Shown here in pieces: positions 5,667 to 8,250 of a stretch of 8,250 bases of DNA. Source of the stretch: an uncultured Clostridia bacterium (GTDB taxonomy: Bacteria > Bacillota > Clostridia > Oscillospirales > Acutalibacteraceae); the NCBI GenBank assembly GCA_946186535.1, contig CAMHNT010000095.1, positions 1 through 8,250 on the forward strand, in the 5' to 3' direction. Below the pieces are notes generated by a model. That model was not told the DNA's origin. It did no database searches and worked only from the letters and a program-made list of their open reading frames with translations. Numbering within the stretch: the first letter of the stretch is position 1; every line of letters starts with the position of its first letter. The translations under genes were made by a program, and so were the position numbers.

Positions 5667-8250
5667 GTGAAAATTATTAAAAAAATAATTTCATCTGTGC
5701 TTGCATTGACTATCACAGCAGTTCCGCTGGTCGGTTATGCGGCTTCGATTGACGATCAGACATCTGTTAATGAGCCTGCGTCCGCAGCGAGCAGTATAAA
5801 CGGCATATGGGATGGAAGCTCGGATACATCGTGGTACAACTCGGATGAAAGCAGCTTCGAAATAAGTACAGCCGAACAGCTCGCAGGATTGGCTAAGCTT
5901 GTAAGAGAGGGCGACCATATGGAGGGAAAGAATATAACCCTTACTTCCGATATCGTGCTCAACGATACAAGCAACTTTGAAAATTGGGACACACAGCCCC
6001 CGAAAAACCTCTGGATTCCGATAGGCGTTGTTCCGATGGGATCCGACGTTAACAGCACTTTGATAAGCTACAATACCGACTACACGTCGTTCGAAGGAGT
6101 TTTCGACGGCGGCGGACATACCATTGAGGGCATGTACACGATTCATGACAATTTCGCCGGACTTTTTGCGTATGCCTACCAAGCCGGAATTTTCCGTGTC
6201 ATCATCAAGGACAGCTATGTTGAGGCGGTAAAAAGAGAGGATCAGACCGTGTGGGAGCCGATTGCAGGCGGTATTGCCGCAGTGTCCCAAAATACGGTTA
6301 TCAATGAATGTGAGTTTGACGGCAAGGTTTTCAGCAAAAAATATGCCGGCGGCATTGCAGGAAAACTGGAAGGCAGCGAGGACAGTAATTTTAATTACGA
6401 TGACGCTTTGCTCAATGACGGCAACGGCGGAATTATAAAAAAAGCGAGTATTTATAACTGTATCACCAGAGGCAAGATCGCAGCCAATGCGGAGGAGGGC
6501 GAAATCGCATTCAGCGAATATGTGAAAGATGAAGGTGTAGAAGCGGATGTTGCGGCAGGCGGAATAGTAGGATATCTGTACGCTGCGTCTATTCCTCATC
6601 CTGCCACTAACTGTGCAAGCTTCGGCATAGTAAAATCTGTCGGAGGCGTTGCGGGCGGAATTATCGGTACCAACGGCAACAACAACGGCTTTAATATGAC
6701 GAACTGCTACTATTCGGGATATAACGACATTTACAGCGGTATCGGACGGCTGAATCAAAGCGGTATTGATACTGAAGCAATAAATTATACGAAGGAAAAC
6801 CTCACTAAGCCGGAGTTGGCGGATAAGCTTGGCACAGCGTTTGTTTTAGACAACAACGATGTTTTCCTTTCGTGTGATTTGAACAAGACTCCTGCAACAT
6901 ACAGAATTGAATATAAGCTTTTCGGCGGAAGATTTAATGCACCAATCAAAGAGTCTTACAACGTGAACACCGAAACCTTCACTATTGCCGAACCGGTCAG
7001 AGATGGCTACGAGTTTGTCGGCTGGTCAAAACGCAACGGAGACGCTTTCGAGAAAAATGTGACAATAGAAAGGGGCACAAGCGAGAATTTCAAGTTCTAT
7101 GCAATATGGAAGGCGTCGGAATCCAAAGCAGTATGGGACGGCTCCGAGAACACCGACTGGTATGATCCGGAAGAAACAATTCTCTGCATCTGTTCCGCAG
7201 AGGAGCTTGCCGGACTTTCAAAGCTCGTAAGAGAAGGCAACAAGATGGAGTACAGGTCAATATATCTTACCTCCGACATCGTGCTTAACGACACGACAGA
7301 TTATGATAACTGGGACAGCCAGCCGCCTCGCAACAACTGGATTCCCATAGGCGTAGTTCCTATAGGCACAAAGGAGACAAAAACTTTTACAAACTTTGAG
7401 GCTGACTGTACAACATTCCAAGGTATTTTCAACGGAAACGGCCACACAATAACGGGACTTTATGCATACCACGACAATTTAGCCGGACTGTTCGCAGACG
7501 TGGCGTACGGAGTAGTTGCCAATCTGAGAATAACAAAGGGCTATGTAAAAGTTTATAGACGGGATGATGTTTCGTGGGATGCAATTGCGGGAGGAATTGT
7601 CGCAAAAAGTAAATGCTCCATTATAAACCAGTGCGAGTTTGACGGAAAAGTCATTTCTGACGCCGGAAAGGTTGATTCACTGCATGGCGTTCACAGTTGT
7701 TATGCTGGCGGAATAGTAGGCTTCTGGTATCCGAATACCGATAAGTTCCTTGCTTTTCTGTTCGGTCATTTTATAGGTCTGATTACAAATTTTGAGCCGT
7801 ATGCGGCTATTGCCTTTCTCAACGGAATAGAATATGAAGGTATGGCGAATCCGGGAATCTACAACTGTATTTCCAGAGGCGAGGTTTATGCTCATGAGCT
7901 CAACCAGGCGTCGGGAGGTATTTTAGGCTACGGCAACAGCGAAGGAGTTCTTCTGAACTGCTTAAGCTTGTGCAAGGTCGGTCCGGAAGATTCCTCCGGA
8001 GGAATGATCGGAGAAACTCAAAATTTCAATGCGTACAACTGTTTCTATACCAATGCGGAAAATGCAATAGGAAAATGTACCGGCGGAGCCGAAATCGATG
8101 CTAAGAATATCACAAAAGAAAATCTTAGTAATGCTCAGGTTACGGAATTGCTCGGAAAATCGTTCGTGTGTGAAAACGATGAGATTCACATCGTTTGCTT
8201 CGACTACACAAAAATTGCAGATACTGACACAGATACGGATCAGAAAATTG
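5667..8250 (+). CDS. Large secreted GLUG/InlB-repeat protein with a duplicated module (3' end outside window)
   Basis: An open frame of at least 861 codons with no stop before the window edge. The start is GTG at 5667, 10 bases after AAGGAG (5651-5656). Residues 1-26 are a signal peptide (MKIIKKIISSVLALTITAVP, then VGYAA, with cleavage near 25-26). Module 1 (about 48-410) and module 2 (about 490-848) are diverged copies: WDGS, WY, AEQLAGLAKLVREG / AEELAGLSKLVREG, LTSDIVLNDT in both, WIPIGVVP in both, FDGGGHTIEGMY / FNGNGHTITGLY. Each continues with GLUG-like rungs (AGGI, GG.VG, then NC) and ends in TKENL and a short beta tail. Between them (412-481) is an InlB B-repeat (Flg_new type) with GYEFVGWS and FYAIW. 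The visible end turns into an Asp/Thr linker (DTDTDTD), so more domains are expected. The architecture suggests a beta-helix surface or secreted protein for adhesion or carbohydrate binding; no catalytic motif is visible. No cell-wall anchor or dockerin lies within the visible part. Confidence 0.9.
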   Translation, partial: MKIIKKIISSVLALTITAVPLVGYAASIDDQTSVNEPASAASSINGIWDGSSDTSWYNSDESSFEISTAEQLAGLAKLVREGDHMEGKNITLTSDIVLNDTSNFENWDTQPPKNLWIPIGVVPMGSDVNSTLISYNTDYTSFEGVFDGGGHTIEGMYTIHDNFAGLFAYAYQAGIFRVIIKDSYVEAVKREDQTVWEPIAGGIAAVSQNTVINECEFDGKVFSKKYAGGIAGKLEGSEDSNFNYDDALLNDGNGGIIKKASIYNCITRGKIAANAEEGEIAFSEYVKDEGVEADVAAGGIVGYLYAASIPHPATNCASFGIVKSVGGVAGGIIGTNGNNNGFNMTNCYYSGYNDIYSGIGRLNQSGIDTEAINYTKENLTKPELADKLGTAFVLDNNDVFLSCDLNKTPATYRIEYKLFGGRFNAPIKESYNVNTETFTIAEPVRDGYEFVGWSKRNGDAFEKNVTIERGTSENFKFYAIWKASESKAVWDGSENTDWYDPEETILCICSAEELAGLSKLVREGNKMEYRSIYLTSDIVLNDTTDYDNWDSQPPRNNWIPIGVVPIGTKETKTFTNFEADCTTFQGIFNGNGHTITGLYAYHDNLAGLFADVAYGVVANLRITKGYVKVYRRDDVSWDAIAGGIVAKSKCSIINQCEFDGKVISDAGKVDSLHGVHSCYAGGIVGFWYPNTDKFLAFLFGHFIGLITNFEPYAAIAFLNGIEYEGMANPGIYNCISRGEVYAHELNQASGGILGYGNSEGVLLNCLSLCKVGPEDSSGGMIGETQNFNAYNCFYTNAENAIGKCTGGAEIDAKNITKENLSNAQVTELLGKSFVCENDEIHIVCFDYTKIADTDTDTDQKI
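5808..6890 (+). repeat. Intragenic module, copy 1
   Basis: First copy of the duplicated module within the secreted-protein gene, residues about 48-408. It carries four NC rungs with cysteines at residues 215, 265, 316 and 347. It pairs with the copy starting at 7134, offset 442 residues. Matching codons differ freely at third positions, for example in LTSDIVLNDT, so the duplication is old. Confidence 0.85.
7134..8206 (+). repeat. Intragenic module, copy 2
   Basis: Second copy, residues about 490-847, with the matching cysteines at 656, 734, 765 and 792. Between its first and second rungs it has about 28 extra residues compared with copy 1, including a hydrophobic run (FLAFLFGHFIGLI). It ends with NITKENL followed by a short beta tail, as copy 1 ends with NYTKENL. 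Confidence 0.85.

Noticed and set aside
5691..6758. Long reverse-strand ORF of about 355 codons
   Set aside because: It lies antisense to the forward secreted-protein gene, which has a signal peptide, ribosome-binding site, promoter and recognisable repeats. The reverse translation shows no domain and is a shadow of a high-coding frame.
7097..8189. Several shorter reverse-strand ORFs (7097-7294, 7257-7472, 7677-7895, 7962-8189)
   Set aside because: All are antisense to the second module of the same forward gene, without ribosome-binding sites or recognisable products.

Overview
The window reads as a chromosomal segment of a low-to-mid GC Gram-positive anaerobe, most likely a gut or rumen Clostridia of the Ruminococcus type. 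The evidence is strong AGGAGG ribosome-binding sites, consensus sigma-A promoters, the protein families present, a Gram-positive style lipoprotein, and a large secreted repeat protein. The organism assignment is inference from sequence style, not from a database match. All genes lie on the + strand.

Layout. (1) 20-1576: a tight pair, a short-chain dehydrogenase/reductase (SDR) and a membrane-anchored flavodoxin-like lipoprotein, probably the tail of an operon that begins left of the window. (2) 1577-1944: a non-coding stretch with a 63-base near-perfect palindrome (1681-1743) and a second GC-rich, hairpin-forming block (about 1784-1889), both resembling dispersed intergenic repeats. (3) 1945-2702: a carboxymuconolactone decarboxylase-like/cupin fusion gene broken by a one-base deletion near 2467-2473, followed by a terminator (2752-2781). 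(4) 2822-5035: a consensus promoter overlapped by inverted repeats, then a PadR regulator whose 3' end overlaps by 20 bases a three-part protein (flavodoxin-like reductase, SCP2-like domain, membrane domain), closed by a strong terminator at 5047-5090. (5) 5091-5600: a gene-poor stretch with a partial repeat end, a 9-base direct repeat, and a tiny ORF with a good ribosome-binding site and a hairpin at its stop. (6) 5601-8250: a promoter whose -35 sits in a perfect 21-base palindrome, driving a long secreted protein (start 5667) that is still open at the right edge.

How the genes relate. The first three genes (SDR, flavodoxin, decarboxylase/cupin) are families that often occur together in Clostridia clusters for reduction or detoxification of small organic molecules. 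The PadR pair is a self-contained regulatory unit: a ligand-sensing repressor, probably autoregulated, controlling a membrane-tethered flavoprotein. The last gene is unrelated: an exported, beta-helix-like protein built from two diverged copies of a roughly 440-residue module separated by an InlB-type repeat. It is the largest gene here. Because it has no stop before the window ends it is easily missed, and several long reverse-strand ORFs are only its shadows.

The most promising leads are the duplicated secreted protein with its palindromic promoter control, and the PadR-controlled flavodoxin/SCP2/membrane fusion. I see no CRISPR array, phage gene, transposase or tRNA/rRNA gene.
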